DNA of 64,000 nucleotides from Candidatus Gugararchaeum adminiculabundum (GTDB taxonomy: Archaea > Micrarchaeota > Micrarchaeia > Burarchaeales > Gugararchaeaceae), in assembly GCA_902384795.1 (NCBI GenBank), contig CABMDC010000012.1:135970-199969 (forward strand), read 5' to 3'. The position numbers and the translations under genes were made by a program. The notes beneath the pieces were generated by a model. That model worked only from the letters and a program-made list of their open reading frames with translations. It ran no database searches and had not been told where the DNA came from. Shown here piece after piece: positions 35,105 through 43,870 of this stretch. Positions within the stretch are counted from its first letter, which is position 1. Each line of letters opens with the position of its first letter.

Positions 35105-36262
35105 ATGATAAGGAAAATTTACGCAGTCAACATGCTGGATGCGTTCATAAACGGCTTCGTCTATGTAGGCTTGCCACTGCTTTTGAGCGAAAGGGGAGTC
35201 GACATCGCGGCCATAGGGCTGGTGCTTGCGCTCGGCCCGCTGGTAAAAAATATTGCCCGGGTCCTCTCCGCGTCCCTTGCGGACCAGGTGGGATTCACGA
35301 AATTCTACATCATGAATTCAGCTTCGCTCGGGCTGGGGCTCCTGATGTACAACCTTGCCTGGTGCGTTCCCGCCTACGGGGTGGGAAAGATTTTTGACGG
35401 GCTGAAGGATGCGTCCATGTGGGCGGTGAACAGGGCGAGCGTGATCAGGGCGGTCGGGGAGAAAAACGCGAAAGCTCATTTGACAAAACTGGCCTCGTAC
35501 AGGACCCTTGCCATGAGCGCTGGAATGCTGATGCTCGGGTTGCTCTCGCACTTTTTCGGGATAATAACCGCGTTCAAGATAGTTTTGGTTGCGGCGCTTG
35601 CATCGCTGGTGGTTTCATTTTCCATGAAGCCCAAGGCCCTGGGGCACATGAAAGCCTCGGCTTCCAAAACTTTGGCAAACCTGGAAGTGCGGGGAAGAAG
35701 CAGGCTGTTCTACTGGACCGCGGTGATAATGGCAGGAGGAACGGCGGGCTACTGGGTTTTGCATTACCTCGCCTTTCCGCTTTACCTGAAGAATTCGCTT
35801 GGCTATGGCAATGAAACAATCGGGGCACTCTATGCCGCGTATTTCCTTTTGCTGGGCGCCACCGCATACCTGATGGCAAGATTCAAATCGTCCTATAGGG
35901 TTGCTGCTGTCATAGTGCTGCTGTTCTACTCGGTTTCGGTTGCGGGGATACCGCTTCTGGGAAAGGAGTATACGCCGTTGCTATTCCTGCTCGCGGCGAT
36001 TGGCGATGGAGCCGGCCTGATTTTCTGGGAAAGCGTGGTCTTCAATGTGGCCAGGAAGAGCAGGAATGTTTCCAGTGATATCGCGGTCCTGCACATACCC
36101 AGCGAAGCCAGCATTTTCGGAGCATTCATACTCGGAGGGGTGGCGATAGAGCGGTTCGGGTTTGTGAATATTTTCTTTATCCAGGCAGCGCTCATGGCGT
36201 TGTATGCGCTCGCCAGCGTGATTGAACTGGAAAAATCAGGTTGCTTTACTGCGGATAACTAG
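35105..36262 (+). CDS. Major facilitator superfamily transporter
   Basis: This 385-aa protein has about 12 hydrophobic segments and the MFS loop pattern SLADQVGFTKFYIMNSASLG after segment 2. Charged and conserved residues typical of drug or metabolite exporters occur in GVGKIFDGLKDASMWAVNRASVIRA. There is no substrate clue. The gene is isolated between divergent and convergent neighbours. The second half is less conserved, with a longer loop (YRVAAVIVLLFYSV). Confidence 0.85.
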   Translation: MIRKIYAVNMLDAFINGFVYVGLPLLLSERGVDIAAIGLVLALGPLVKNIARVLSASLADQVGFTKFYIMNSASLGLGLLMYNLAWCVPAYGVGKIFDGLKDASMWAVNRASVIRAVGEKNAKAHLTKLASYRTLAMSAGMLMLGLLSHFFGIITAFKIVLVAALASLVVSFSMKPKALGHMKASASKTLANLEVRGRSRLFYWTAVIMAGGTAGYWVLHYLAFPLYLKNSLGYGNETIGALYAAYFLLLGATAYLMARFKSSYRVAAVIVLLFYSVSVAGIPLLGKEYTPLLFLLAAIGDGAGLIFWESVVFNVARKSRNVSSDIAVLHIPSEASIFGAFILGGVAIERFGFVNIFFIQAALMALYALASVIELEKSGCFTADN

Positions 36263-36309
36263 GATGAGAGATTAGGAGATAGCGAGATTATTGGTAAACG
36301 AGCAGTAGA

Positions 36310-37410
36310 TTATTTCAGCATTTTCTCGAGCTGTTTTTCTATTTCAGCAAGCACTATCTTGCCATGGTCTTTGCGGACCTTGATGCTTGCCGCAACATCA
36401 TGGCCTCCGCCTGATTCAATCGCTTCCGGCATTTCCTCTTTTAGCGCTGTGATTAATTTGTTTGCTGAAAAGCCTGCCTGCTGCGCTTCGGTGTTTGCGC
36501 GCACTGAAATGGTTTTTCCACCATAGCCAAAGGTGACTATTGGCTCTCCTGGCTTTTGCGATTTGAGATGGTCATGGATTACTCCACAGGCTTTTCCTGA
36601 GCTGGGAAAGCCACCCCTCTTGGACCAGCTGGAGATGTTCGCGAAATTCACGTTCACTTTTCCGATTTTTACTTTTCTTGCCTTTTCGCTCCCAATCTTC
36701 CCGATTTCTTCCAAAAGCCCGTTCACTTGTGAATATATTGTGAGCAGCAGCTTGCTGTCTTCCAGCACCTGCTCGTAGAATTCCAAATTGTTTGGGGCGT
36801 TCATGTAAGTGCAGGCGTAGTCCAGGACAAGGGCTTTTCGCTTGGCATCGTCATTGGGTGTGACCGCATGGCTTTTGTCACCTGCGCACGAGACCATTTC
36901 AAGCTCGCTGATTTGCTTTGCATCCACTTTGCCGCTTAGGCGCGCAACCTGGCATGCGAGATAGCCTGCGGGAATTTCGCTGCTGCCGCCGAATTCGAAT
37001 GGGGCGCAATAGCAATGGGCAAGATCTTTCATGTTCACTTTTGTAGGGTGATGGTCAATAACTAGAATTTTGTTGCCAGCTGCCTTGGCTATCTTCAATC
37101 CTTCAACGCTTTCCGCGTTTGCTCCGCAGTCAACTATTATTACCAGGCCACGCGAGCCTCGCAGGAAATTCAAATCGCGCAAAGCGCTCCCTGCCTCGTA
37201 GAACGCGGAATTATTCTGCGAGGCATAAATCTTGTTGCAATCGAATGCGTAGAGGGTTTTTTCAATCGCCAGGCCGCCGGAAATCCCGTCCGCGTCATTG
37301 TTGTAGCGCAAAATCACCGTCTGATGCTGGTCGCAGGCCTGCCGGATCAGCCCTAGGGCTTCCTTGAAAACAGGCTGCATTGCCTCAAGCACTTTGCGCG
37401 TCTCTGCCAT
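36310..37410 (-). CDS. DHH-family phosphoesterase (RecJ/GAN-like)
   Basis: This 366-aa protein is a DHH/DHHA1 phosphoesterase. The N-domain shows LRYNNDADGISGGLAIEK, VIIVDCGANAES and VIDHHPTKVN, the metal-binding motifs, and the C-terminal DHHA1 has ESGGGHDVAASIKV. It resembles the archaeal single-strand-specific nucleases related to RecJ, including the CMG-associated GAN protein, more than the nanoRNases, but which one is uncertain. It is divergent from the MTHFR gene, with 39 bp between starts. Confidence 0.85.
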   Translation of the reverse strand: MAETRKVLEAMQPVFKEALGLIRQACDQHQTVILRYNNDADGISGGLAIEKTLYAFDCNKIYASQNNSAFYEAGSALRDLNFLRGSRGLVIIVDCGANAESVEGLKIAKAAGNKILVIDHHPTKVNMKDLAHCYCAPFEFGGSSEIPAGYLACQVARLSGKVDAKQISELEMVSCAGDKSHAVTPNDDAKRKALVLDYACTYMNAPNNLEFYEQVLEDSKLLLTIYSQVNGLLEEIGKIGSEKARKVKIGKVNVNFANISSWSKRGGFPSSGKACGVIHDHLKSQKPGEPIVTFGYGGKTISVRANTEAQQAGFSANKLITALKEEMPEAIESGGGHDVAASIKVRKDHGKIVLAEIEKQLEKMLK

Positions 37411-37449
37411 GTAAAGACTTTTTAATGAGGTAATTATAAAACAGTGATT

Positions 37450-38340
37450 ATGTCGAAACTACGCGAAAAATTGCAGTCGTCAAAGTTCATTTTGACAAGC
37501 GAAATATCGCCGCCCAGGAGCGCAAGCCTGGAGAAGTTCCGCGCTGAGGCGCGCCAGTGCACTGCCGATGCGATTAATGTGACTGATTATTCAGGCGCTT
37601 TGCAGACCATGAGCGGGCTTGGCGCTTCGATTGCGCTCATGCAGGAGAAGAAAGAGCCAATATATCAAGTGACTGTAAGGGACAGGAACACGCTTGGCTT
37701 GCAGGGGGATCTGATTGCTGCAGGTGCGTTTGGCATTGAAAATATTCTCGCGCTTACTGGAGATTCTCCACGAATTGGGGATCAGAAGCAGGCAAAGCCG
37801 GTCTATGAAATTACCAGCGTGGATTTGGTGAAGCTGTGCTTGCTTTTGAATAAGGGGGAAACGCTTGGTGGAGTGAAACTGAAAGTGCCGACTAAATTCT
37901 GCGTTGGGTCTGCGCTTACTCCTGGGCACCGGGATTTGAAAAATGAAGTTTCTAAGATGCAGAAAAAAATTGATGCTGGAACGCAGTTTTTCCAATCGCA
38001 GCCGCTGTTTTCCAGGGGCGAGATTGAACGCTTTGTTTCTGAGTATGAGAAGCATTCGGGCGAGAGCGCGAAAAAGATGCTGAAGCTTAGCATTATTGGG
38101 GTTTTGCCGCTCCATGACTTGAGTGTGATGCCGATTCTGAAATCTTTGCCATGCTTGTTTATTCCGAAGGAGCTTGAGGAAAGGATGAGTGTAGCGCAGA
38201 AGAAGGGGAAACTACGAGAGGAAGCCAAGGCGCATGCCATTGAACTGGTGGACGCGATAAAGGAGATTGGATTTGCCGGAGCGCATGTTTTGCCCATGGG
38301 AGATGTCAGGCTGTTTGAGGAAATTAAGAAGGAAGTCTAG
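37450..38340 (+). CDS. metF: Methylenetetrahydrofolate reductase (MetF-like)
   Basis: This protein of about 296 aa is a TIM-barrel flavoprotein that reduces methylene-THF (or the archaeal pterin analogue) to the methyl form. It has LTSEISPPRSASLEKF, with the catalytic glutamate region, IYQVTVRDRNTLGLQGDL, NILALTGDSPR and DAGTQFFQSQPLF. Length is normal for MetF without a regulatory domain. The ATG at 37450 is preceded by CAGTGAT. ThyX in this window would use the same one-carbon pool. Confidence 0.92.
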   Translation: MSKLREKLQSSKFILTSEISPPRSASLEKFRAEARQCTADAINVTDYSGALQTMSGLGASIALMQEKKEPIYQVTVRDRNTLGLQGDLIAAGAFGIENILALTGDSPRIGDQKQAKPVYEITSVDLVKLCLLLNKGETLGGVKLKVPTKFCVGSALTPGHRDLKNEVSKMQKKIDAGTQFFQSQPLFSRGEIERFVSEYEKHSGESAKKMLKLSIIGVLPLHDLSVMPILKSLPCLFIPKELEERMSVAQKKGKLREEAKAHAIELVDAIKEIGFAGAHVLPMGDVRLFEEIKKEV

Positions 38341-38347
38341 CGCTTCT

Positions 38348-38884
38348 TCAGTGTCTCTGCGGCTGCCGCATGGGCCTTTGCGGTTGTCCAAAACCTTTCT
38401 GCGGCTTGATGTGTTTTTGAATCCGGGATGGATGTGTCCGCTTCAATTGTTCTAGGAGCTCAAGTGAAATTAACCTCTTAGCTTCAATGCGTCGTTGATT
38501 CCTCAGCCATAGCTCTCCGTCCAATGCCGTGAGCTTTATGCAATCCTTGTCAGGCCTGAAAAATGGATTATGCCTGAACATGAATTCGTTCCGCTTGTTT
38601 TTGCGCATGCTCGCTGTAACCCATATTTCTTTAGACCCGCTCTCATAGATGTCCGCAGAATAGCAATCCTTGGTGCTGGGAGCCAGGCGGGCCAATTCCT
38701 GCTTTAGTTCCTTTTCAGTGAGGTTGTCGATCTCTGTGCGGATTGCGCGCGCTGCCCTTGACTGCTTTCCGATATTGCGCCCGGTTATGAGTGAATCCAA
38801 ACTAGGCAAACGGGATGCTACTGCTATGATAATTACTGCAATCGCACCGAAGAAAAAAATATCGCCTATGTTTTTGACTTTCAT
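38348..38884 (-). CDS. Unknown membrane-anchored protein
   Basis: This protein of about 178 aa starts with one N-terminal hydrophobic segment (DIFFFGAIAVIIIAVAS), followed by a soluble basic domain ending in a proline, glutamine and arginine-rich tail (KGFGQPQRPMRQPQRH). I chose the ATG at 38884 because GTGATC lies upstream. The domain contains DIYESGSKEIWVTASMRKNKRNEF and LTALDGELWLRNQRRIEAKRLI. It is not recognised. It converges with the MTHFR gene. Confidence 0.6.
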   Translation of the reverse strand: MKVKNIGDIFFFGAIAVIIIAVASRLPSLDSLITGRNIGKQSRAARAIRTEIDNLTEKELKQELARLAPSTKDCYSADIYESGSKEIWVTASMRKNKRNEFMFRHNPFFRPDKDCIKLTALDGELWLRNQRRIEAKRLISLELLEQLKRTHPSRIQKHIKPQKGFGQPQRPMRQPQRH

Positions 38885-39041
38885 TAGATCACATTTAATT
38901 GCTGTGCTTAGGGCCATGTCTAGCAAGCGTGTTGTGTATCTTCTTGGCTTTTAGTGCTTATAAGGATTTTGCGCCTGAGAGGCATAAACCGCTTAAATAA
39001 CTTTAGGGGGTAAATGGGAATTAAAAAGAAAGTAACGTAAA

Positions 39042-39644
39042 ATGATTTTGGGTTTTTGGATGGGATTTGCGGTTGACACTTCGTTTGTGGCCTGGGCCAT
39101 TTCCTTTTTCACATTGCTCGGGGATATTTTCCTTGCCCTTCTGCTGGCGCATTTTATCTGGATATCTATTCTGAAAAAGAAATCTCCGGAGTTCGTTGCT
39201 CCTGTAAAAAAAGTTATTCTGGCTAATTCGCTGGCATTCGCATTCCTGGTTGCGCTTGCAGCAACCCTCGGAAGCCTTTTCATGTCAGAGGTGGCGCACT
39301 ACCCTGTCTGTTCCCTGTGCTGGGTGCAGAGGGTGTTCATGTATCCGCAGGCTTTGCTGCTTGGTGCGGCGCTTTTTGCCAACTACAGGAAACTCGCTGC
39401 GCTTTCGATTCCCATGAGCGTTCTCGGGGGAATGATTTCGGTTTACCAATATTCTGAGCAAAGATTTGCTGAAACAGGGCAGCAGCTTGGCTCGTTAAGC
39501 GTATGCTCGGCCACTGGCCCTTCATGCGCTTCCACTCCGTTTCTTTATTTTGGGTACATAACGATTCCGCTCATGGCAGTGACTGCCTTTGCTCTTATAA
39601 TTTGTTTTGTCCTAATCTCTAGGGGATACGATGGAAAAAACTGA
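39042..39644 (+). CDS. dsbB: DsbB-like disulfide bond formation protein
   Basis: This 200-aa membrane protein has the DsbB core: a hydrophobic segment, MSEVAHYPVCSLCWVQRVFMYPQALLLG with the quinone-linked CSLC pair, later helices, and a second loop with CSATGPSC, the pair that oxidises DsbA-like partners. Two additional membrane helices (residues 1-45) precede the core, making it longer than many DsbBs. It indicates disulfide formation in exported proteins. Its end overlaps the archease start by 14 nt. Confidence 0.92.
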   Translation: MILGFWMGFAVDTSFVAWAISFFTLLGDIFLALLLAHFIWISILKKKSPEFVAPVKKVILANSLAFAFLVALAATLGSLFMSEVAHYPVCSLCWVQRVFMYPQALLLGAALFANYRKLAALSIPMSVLGGMISVYQYSEQRFAETGQQLGSLSVCSATGPSCASTPFLYFGYITIPLMAVTAFALIICFVLISRGYDGKN

Positions 39645-40041
39645 AAAATACAAGCACTTCGACCACAAGGCGGACGTCCTTTACGAGGCCTATGGCAAGA
39701 ACCTTAGCGAAGCGATTGAGAACGCGGCCCAGGCGATGTTTGATGTGATTGGAGAAGGTGGAGTGAAAGAGAAAATGGAGATTAGGGAGAAAACGAAATC
39801 AATTGATGAATTGGTTGTGGCGACCCTTTCCGCGTGTTTAACGGAATCAGAGATTGGCGAATTCATTCCGCGCAAATTTGAAGTGAAAAAACTGGATGAG
39901 AAGAACTGTGAAATTTCAGGAACTTTGTATGGGGATAAAAAGGGGAAAATGAAAATGAGCGTGAAAGCTGTCACTTTCCATGAGTTTCAAATCAGAAAGG
40001 AGAAAGGGAAAGTGAGCATACGGGTTTTGCTGGACATATAA
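39631..40041 (+). CDS. Archease (RtcB RNA ligase activator)
   Basis: This 136-aa protein is archease, which promotes guanylation of the tRNA ligase RtcB and so supports tRNA splicing. It has YKHFDHKADV at the start, SACLTESEIGEFIPRKFEV in the middle and VKAVTFHEFQIRKEKGKVSIRVLLDI at the end, including the conserved metal-binding Asp residues. It fits the presence of intron-bearing tRNA genes in the window. It overlaps dsbB by 14 nt, so the pair is one transcript. Confidence 0.95.
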   Translation: MEKTEKYKHFDHKADVLYEAYGKNLSEAIENAAQAMFDVIGEGGVKEKMEIREKTKSIDELVVATLSACLTESEIGEFIPRKFEVKKLDEKNCEISGTLYGDKKGKMKMSVKAVTFHEFQIRKEKGKVSIRVLLDI

Positions 40042-40043
40042 CG

Positions 40044-40397
40044 CTAAAGCAACTTTAGTTTGGAAGTAAATTTGTCTATTATTGCATCCTCAGCAGGGCC
40101 GATTCCGAGTGCGATTATTGTTCCTGGCTCAACCTGTGTGTGGCCTGCATCTTTTATGAGCGCGGCTGGCGCCTGTTTTTTTGCCATTTCAAACAGTTCG
40201 ACTATTTCCCTTTCGCTCTCGACTTTTACGACTATTTTCTTCTGCCCGCCCTCTTCCCATTGCTCGACCAGTTCGGGGTTTTCGCGCTTTGCTTTTTTGT
40301 AAGCTTCCAGGGAAGCGTGTGCTACATGGGCCGCAATTTTCCCCTTGCCGATGTTCAGGTCATTCCTGACGACTATTACCTGCTTGACTTCTGCCAT
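40044..40397 (-). CDS. pth2: Peptidyl-tRNA hydrolase Pth2
   Basis: This 117-aa protein is the archaeal/eukaryotic peptidyl-tRNA hydrolase, which recycles stalled peptidyl-tRNA. The motifs KQVIVVRNDLNIGKGKIAAHVAHAS, KIVVKVESEREI, LIKDAGHTQVEPGTIIALGIGP are complete. It converges with archease, with only 2 bp between stops. Confidence 0.97.
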   Translation of the reverse strand: MAEVKQVIVVRNDLNIGKGKIAAHVAHASLEAYKKAKRENPELVEQWEEGGQKKIVVKVESEREIVELFEMAKKQAPAALIKDAGHTQVEPGTIIALGIGPAEDAIIDKFTSKLKLL

Positions 40398-40501
40398 AGG
40401 GGAGATTTGGCAGGGGGATTAAATAATAATTAGCCTGTCTGCTGGCGCTTGCTTGCTGCGCTAGGGGTTGAGAAAAAGAAAAGAAGAAGGAAAAATTGGT
40501 G

Positions 40502-42568
40502 CTAGGGAGTAGGAGCGGACGAGGTGAAATCTTTTGCTGCGGCAAACGCAGTGTCCAAATCCGAGTAGCACACAAGAATCTTTTCCAAGCTGGCAATCCC
40601 GATTGCTTGGCTAACCCTGTTATTTACGCCCACCAATCCAAAGAATTTGCCGTCCTTCTTGGCTTGGGTTGCGTAGCCGACTAGCCTTCCAATTCCAGGG
40701 CTTCTAATTTCCGGATTTAAGGAGAAATCCACGATTAAGCCGTGACCCACCAAAGGCAAAAGCTGCTCGTCCAACTTATCTGGCCACCCCACAGTGCTCT
40801 CGATTTTTGGCAACTTCGCCACAACAACCATGCCCTGGTCGGAAATCTCCAAAGTCTTTCCGAGTTCCAGTGGTATGTTGAATACTTTTGGCGCTGAAGT
40901 TTCGTCAAAAAGCTTTTTTGTGTGTTTGAGAAGCTCGGCGTCTTGAGGCGATTTCAGAACTTCTTCCTGGTACCTGACCGCCCTGCCCAATTTCTCCTTG
41001 ACACTTGCCGCAGTCTTGACCGGGTTCACCCCAAATGGATCCAGATTATGCACTTTATAGTCTACATCAGGCACTTGTTGCACATAACCTACGCCAGGTA
41101 AAAGCGGATGGGGAGTGATGCCTTCCCCTCCCAGCGCAACACGAATTGCGGAAAGAGTATACTTTACCTTTATGTCCGTAGGCCCGACATTTCCAGTATT
41201 AACTGCAAGAACCAAAAGCTTCTGGCCTTTGGTGGAGCCGAGCAGGTCTAGGAGCTTCGGCAGATCCTGGCCGCCCACGTCTGGCCTGAAATCAGTGGTG
41301 GAGCCCGCGTCCATTCCTTTTAATGTGGTGGTGGCGCCGGTTCCCTTAAGCGATTCTATCCATGCATAGGCGAGTGCCCCGTTAAGAGGATTTCTGTATT
41401 TGGAGGCGCTCCTTCTGCCGTCATACATGACCATTACAGGAGGGTCAAAATGGTTCCTGTTGATGGTGATGATTACATTAAGCTCGGCCCAGGCTCGGGG
41501 ATCATAATTTTTAAAAGCGTCCCAGGGAATCGCAGCTCTTCCGTTTGTACAGAAAGTTTCGTCCATGGTGTCTGGAACCAATAGGTCTACGCCGTTCTTA
41601 TTTATGATTTTCCATGCAACGCTTTCCATAACCACCCGCGGGTCGCCCAACTCCCGCATTTCAGGGCCGCCGGTCTTGGCAAATGAACCGCCTCGCTCCC
41701 AGGCGTAAGCGCCCCCGGAGGATTCGGAATAGTCTGCCCTGTCGTCGCCCATCAATATCTTGAACAGATTAAAGGCGATAGTGCTTTTTCCGCAGCCGCT
41801 TGGGCCCAGTACAACTGCACCGAATAACTGGTTGTTTTCTTCAATTATGCCCTGGGCGGCGTGCAATGGGAGGTACTCCAGAAAATATGCCGCGTCCCAG
41901 GATAGCATGAAGTTGGATTTTTTGAAATAGCCGGTATAGGTTTGGTTTTCAAGGTTGACTATCCTGTCCTCTGTGAGGATTCTTATTCCTCCGTCCGTAT
42001 CGGTTGGGTTTGATAGGATGATAAAGTCGGGCTCTCGGGCCATCTGCTCCGGGGTATCCGCGACTTTCAGAGTTTTTGCAACCATTAAAATATTCGCAAG
42101 AAGTGATTTTGGGCCCACAAACCTGGTCTTTGTTTCAAGAGGAGTCCCTTCCCCCCCAATCAGATCGACAACTGCGTACGCATCTGGCTTAAAATTGAAA
42201 AGCTGCATGGTCTTGGCGAATTTGCCGTAGTCTACTTTTTCATCGATTGGCCGGTCGTAGGGGGTCATTATCCGCCCGGCGCCTCCGCCCCTGCCAGTAT
42301 GCGCCTGGTGGAACATTCTCCTGCCATCCGCAAGCTTGATGATTCTGGAATCATGGGCATCGGTGAGGGCGTCGAGCTCGGCCATGCTTTTCGGGTTGGC
42401 AGCTCCCTTTGAAATCAGCGCTTCGGAGAAATTTAAGAGTTCGTAAAACTTTGCAAAAGAAGCGTCAGGGAGCCTGGCTTTTATGAATCGGTCTATCATT
42501 TCGCTCCGATTATGTGGAACAACACCTGATGGATAAACTCCGTTCCTAAGAAGGTTTTGTTGAATCAT
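40502..42568 (-). CDS. ATP-type PEP carboxykinase-like protein fused to a STAS domain
   Basis: This 688-aa protein has two parts. Residues of about 90-515 match ATP-dependent PEP carboxykinase: KK at 216-217, His236 in the manganese-ligand position, P-loop GPSGCGKST (255-263), GDD (274-276), GGSFAKT (293-299), and the VNTGNVGPTDIKVKYTLSAI block (457-474). Residues of about 570-680 match a STAS domain of the anti-sigma-antagonist type: LIVDFS (611-616), the Ser of RSPGIGRL (622-629), and GLVGVNNRVSQAIGIASLEKIL. STAS domains sense nucleotides or phosphorylation, so I infer regulation of gluconeogenic flux. GAGGTGG precedes the ATG and a TATA box lies 45 bases upstream. I know of no standard family with this architecture. 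Confidence 0.85.
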   Translation of the reverse strand: MIQQNLLRNGVYPSGVVPHNRSEMIDRFIKARLPDASFAKFYELLNFSEALISKGAANPKSMAELDALTDAHDSRIIKLADGRRMFHQAHTGRGGGAGRIMTPYDRPIDEKVDYGKFAKTMQLFNFKPDAYAVVDLIGGEGTPLETKTRFVGPKSLLANILMVAKTLKVADTPEQMAREPDFIILSNPTDTDGGIRILTEDRIVNLENQTYTGYFKKSNFMLSWDAAYFLEYLPLHAAQGIIEENNQLFGAVVLGPSGCGKSTIAFNLFKILMGDDRADYSESSGGAYAWERGGSFAKTGGPEMRELGDPRVVMESVAWKIINKNGVDLLVPDTMDETFCTNGRAAIPWDAFKNYDPRAWAELNVIITINRNHFDPPVMVMYDGRRSASKYRNPLNGALAYAWIESLKGTGATTTLKGMDAGSTTDFRPDVGGQDLPKLLDLLGSTKGQKLLVLAVNTGNVGPTDIKVKYTLSAIRVALGGEGITPHPLLPGVGYVQQVPDVDYKVHNLDPFGVNPVKTAASVKEKLGRAVRYQEEVLKSPQDAELLKHTKKLFDETSAPKVFNIPLELGKTLEISDQGMVVVAKLPKIESTVGWPDKLDEQLLPLVGHGLIVDFSLNPEIRSPGIGRLVGYATQAKKDGKFFGLVGVNNRVSQAIGIASLEKILVCYSDLDTAFAAAKDFTSSAPTP

Positions 42569-42607
42569 CTAAATCCACCTCACCAATTTACAATTGCGAT
42601 GTGGTAG

Positions 42608-42620
42608 TTTAAATATATTT
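42608..42620 (-). promoter_or_regulatory. TATA box of the PEPCK-STAS gene
   Basis: The minus strand reads AATATATTTAAA about 45-50 bases before the ATG. A start 25 bases on would leave a leader of about 20 nt holding the GAGGTGG site. Confidence 0.65.
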
Positions 42621-42716
42621 GTACTATAGGATTTTTACCTAGGGATTTTTCATAGGCAAGTGATTTTTAGTGCGAAAAATTTGTGAGTGTTCACCAGCAC
42701 CAAACCCTGGGCTCTT

Positions 42717-42724
42717 TTTTATAT
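42717..42724 (+). promoter_or_regulatory. TATA box of nurA
   Basis: TTTTATAT lies 22-29 bases before the GTG at 42746, so the nurA mRNA is predicted to be leaderless. No ribosome binding site precedes the GTG. Confidence 0.6.
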
Positions 42725-42745
42725 TACCTGGGCAAATAGTCCTTT

Positions 42746-43789
42746 GTGTACGAAAGATTGGCGGAGATTGTGAAGGGAATCGAGGAGCTGGAAAGGCAGA
42801 GGGGCGAGCTTTCGGAGAGATTGAGGAGCAAGAGCGAGCTTTTCCCAGAAGCGCTGGAAAAGGAGCTAACCAAGAAGATTGAGCCCAAGAAACTTAATTT
42901 GAAAGTGGCTGCGGTTGACGGGGGATTGCTCGCGCAGGAATTCCATGGGTTTGACCTGGTTGTGGCAAGGGCTGTTGCTGTTTTGTTTGAGTACCAGGAT
43001 TCGTTGCTGGCAGGGCACAAATACCACCCAAGGGCTTTTGCTGAAGTTGAAATTGACGTGATGTCCGCCCTAGAATCGCATGACTATAATTGGCACAAGG
43101 GACTGTTTAGGCTGAAAAAAGAATTGGAAATCGCCTGCGAAGGGGTGGAAAAATTCGAGCCCGAGTTCATGCTGCTTGACGGGTCGATTGTGCCGCTGGT
43201 TTCGGACAAGCCTGCGGATGATTCGCCTGTGCACGGAAGCTATGTGCAGGTTATTTCGCTTTACAAGAAATTGTACGAGACCTGCGAGAAAAAAGGATGC
43301 ACGCTTGCAGGGGTGATAAAGGACTCGCGCGGAAAGAGGTTTGTTGAAATCCTGCAGAAGAAATTCCGCGATGAGAGAATTTTAGAGAAAAGCAGTGATA
43401 CTAGTTTGATTCATTTTCTTTTGAAAACTGGGGAAAGGACTTTTGCATTCAACTATTCAGCCGACCCTGCGAAAAACCAGGTTCTCAGGGATTTGTCAGA
43501 GTGGGGGAGAAAAATCAACGCGTTTTACATCAAGCCCGTGGAAAAGGACAGGCCGCTGAGGGTTGAATTTTTGGATGGAAAACATTCGTTTGATGAAATC
43601 GCTTCGGTGATTTACTCGCTTTCAAGAATCAACAAGAATTACGGCTATCCGGCTGTGCTGATTGAAGCGGATATGAGGGCCGCGCTGGACAAGGTGGAAT
43701 TGGAAAGGGCGTACCGTGAACTTTTTATGAAATTGGGGATGCGGTCGTCGATTATGCCGCTGAGACGGGATTCGCGGCCGTTCCGGTAA
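42746..43789 (+). CDS. nurA: NurA 5'-3' nuclease
   Basis: This 347-aa protein is NurA, the nuclease that works with HerA in DNA-end resection beside Mre11-Rad50. It shows KVAAVDGGLLAQE and FMLLDGSIVPLV, the two Asp motifs that bind manganese, and a C-terminal block AVLIEADMRAALDKVELERAY. The N-terminus is a helical coiled-coil region. The start is a GTG after a TATA box. HerA follows, separated by a FecR-like surface protein gene, an unusual interruption. Confidence 0.92.
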   Translation: MYERLAEIVKGIEELERQRGELSERLRSKSELFPEALEKELTKKIEPKKLNLKVAAVDGGLLAQEFHGFDLVVARAVAVLFEYQDSLLAGHKYHPRAFAEVEIDVMSALESHDYNWHKGLFRLKKELEIACEGVEKFEPEFMLLDGSIVPLVSDKPADDSPVHGSYVQVISLYKKLYETCEKKGCTLAGVIKDSRGKRFVEILQKKFRDERILEKSSDTSLIHFLLKTGERTFAFNYSADPAKNQVLRDLSEWGRKINAFYIKPVEKDRPLRVEFLDGKHSFDEIASVIYSLSRINKNYGYPAVLIEADMRAALDKVELERAYRELFMKLGMRSSIMPLRRDSRPFR

Positions 43790-43870
43790 AAAGGCGCGAG
43801 GCGGGAGAAGGGCGGGCAAGCGGAGATAACTAATATAAAGCGAGTGAGAAATAGGTGCAAGGTGGTTTTG

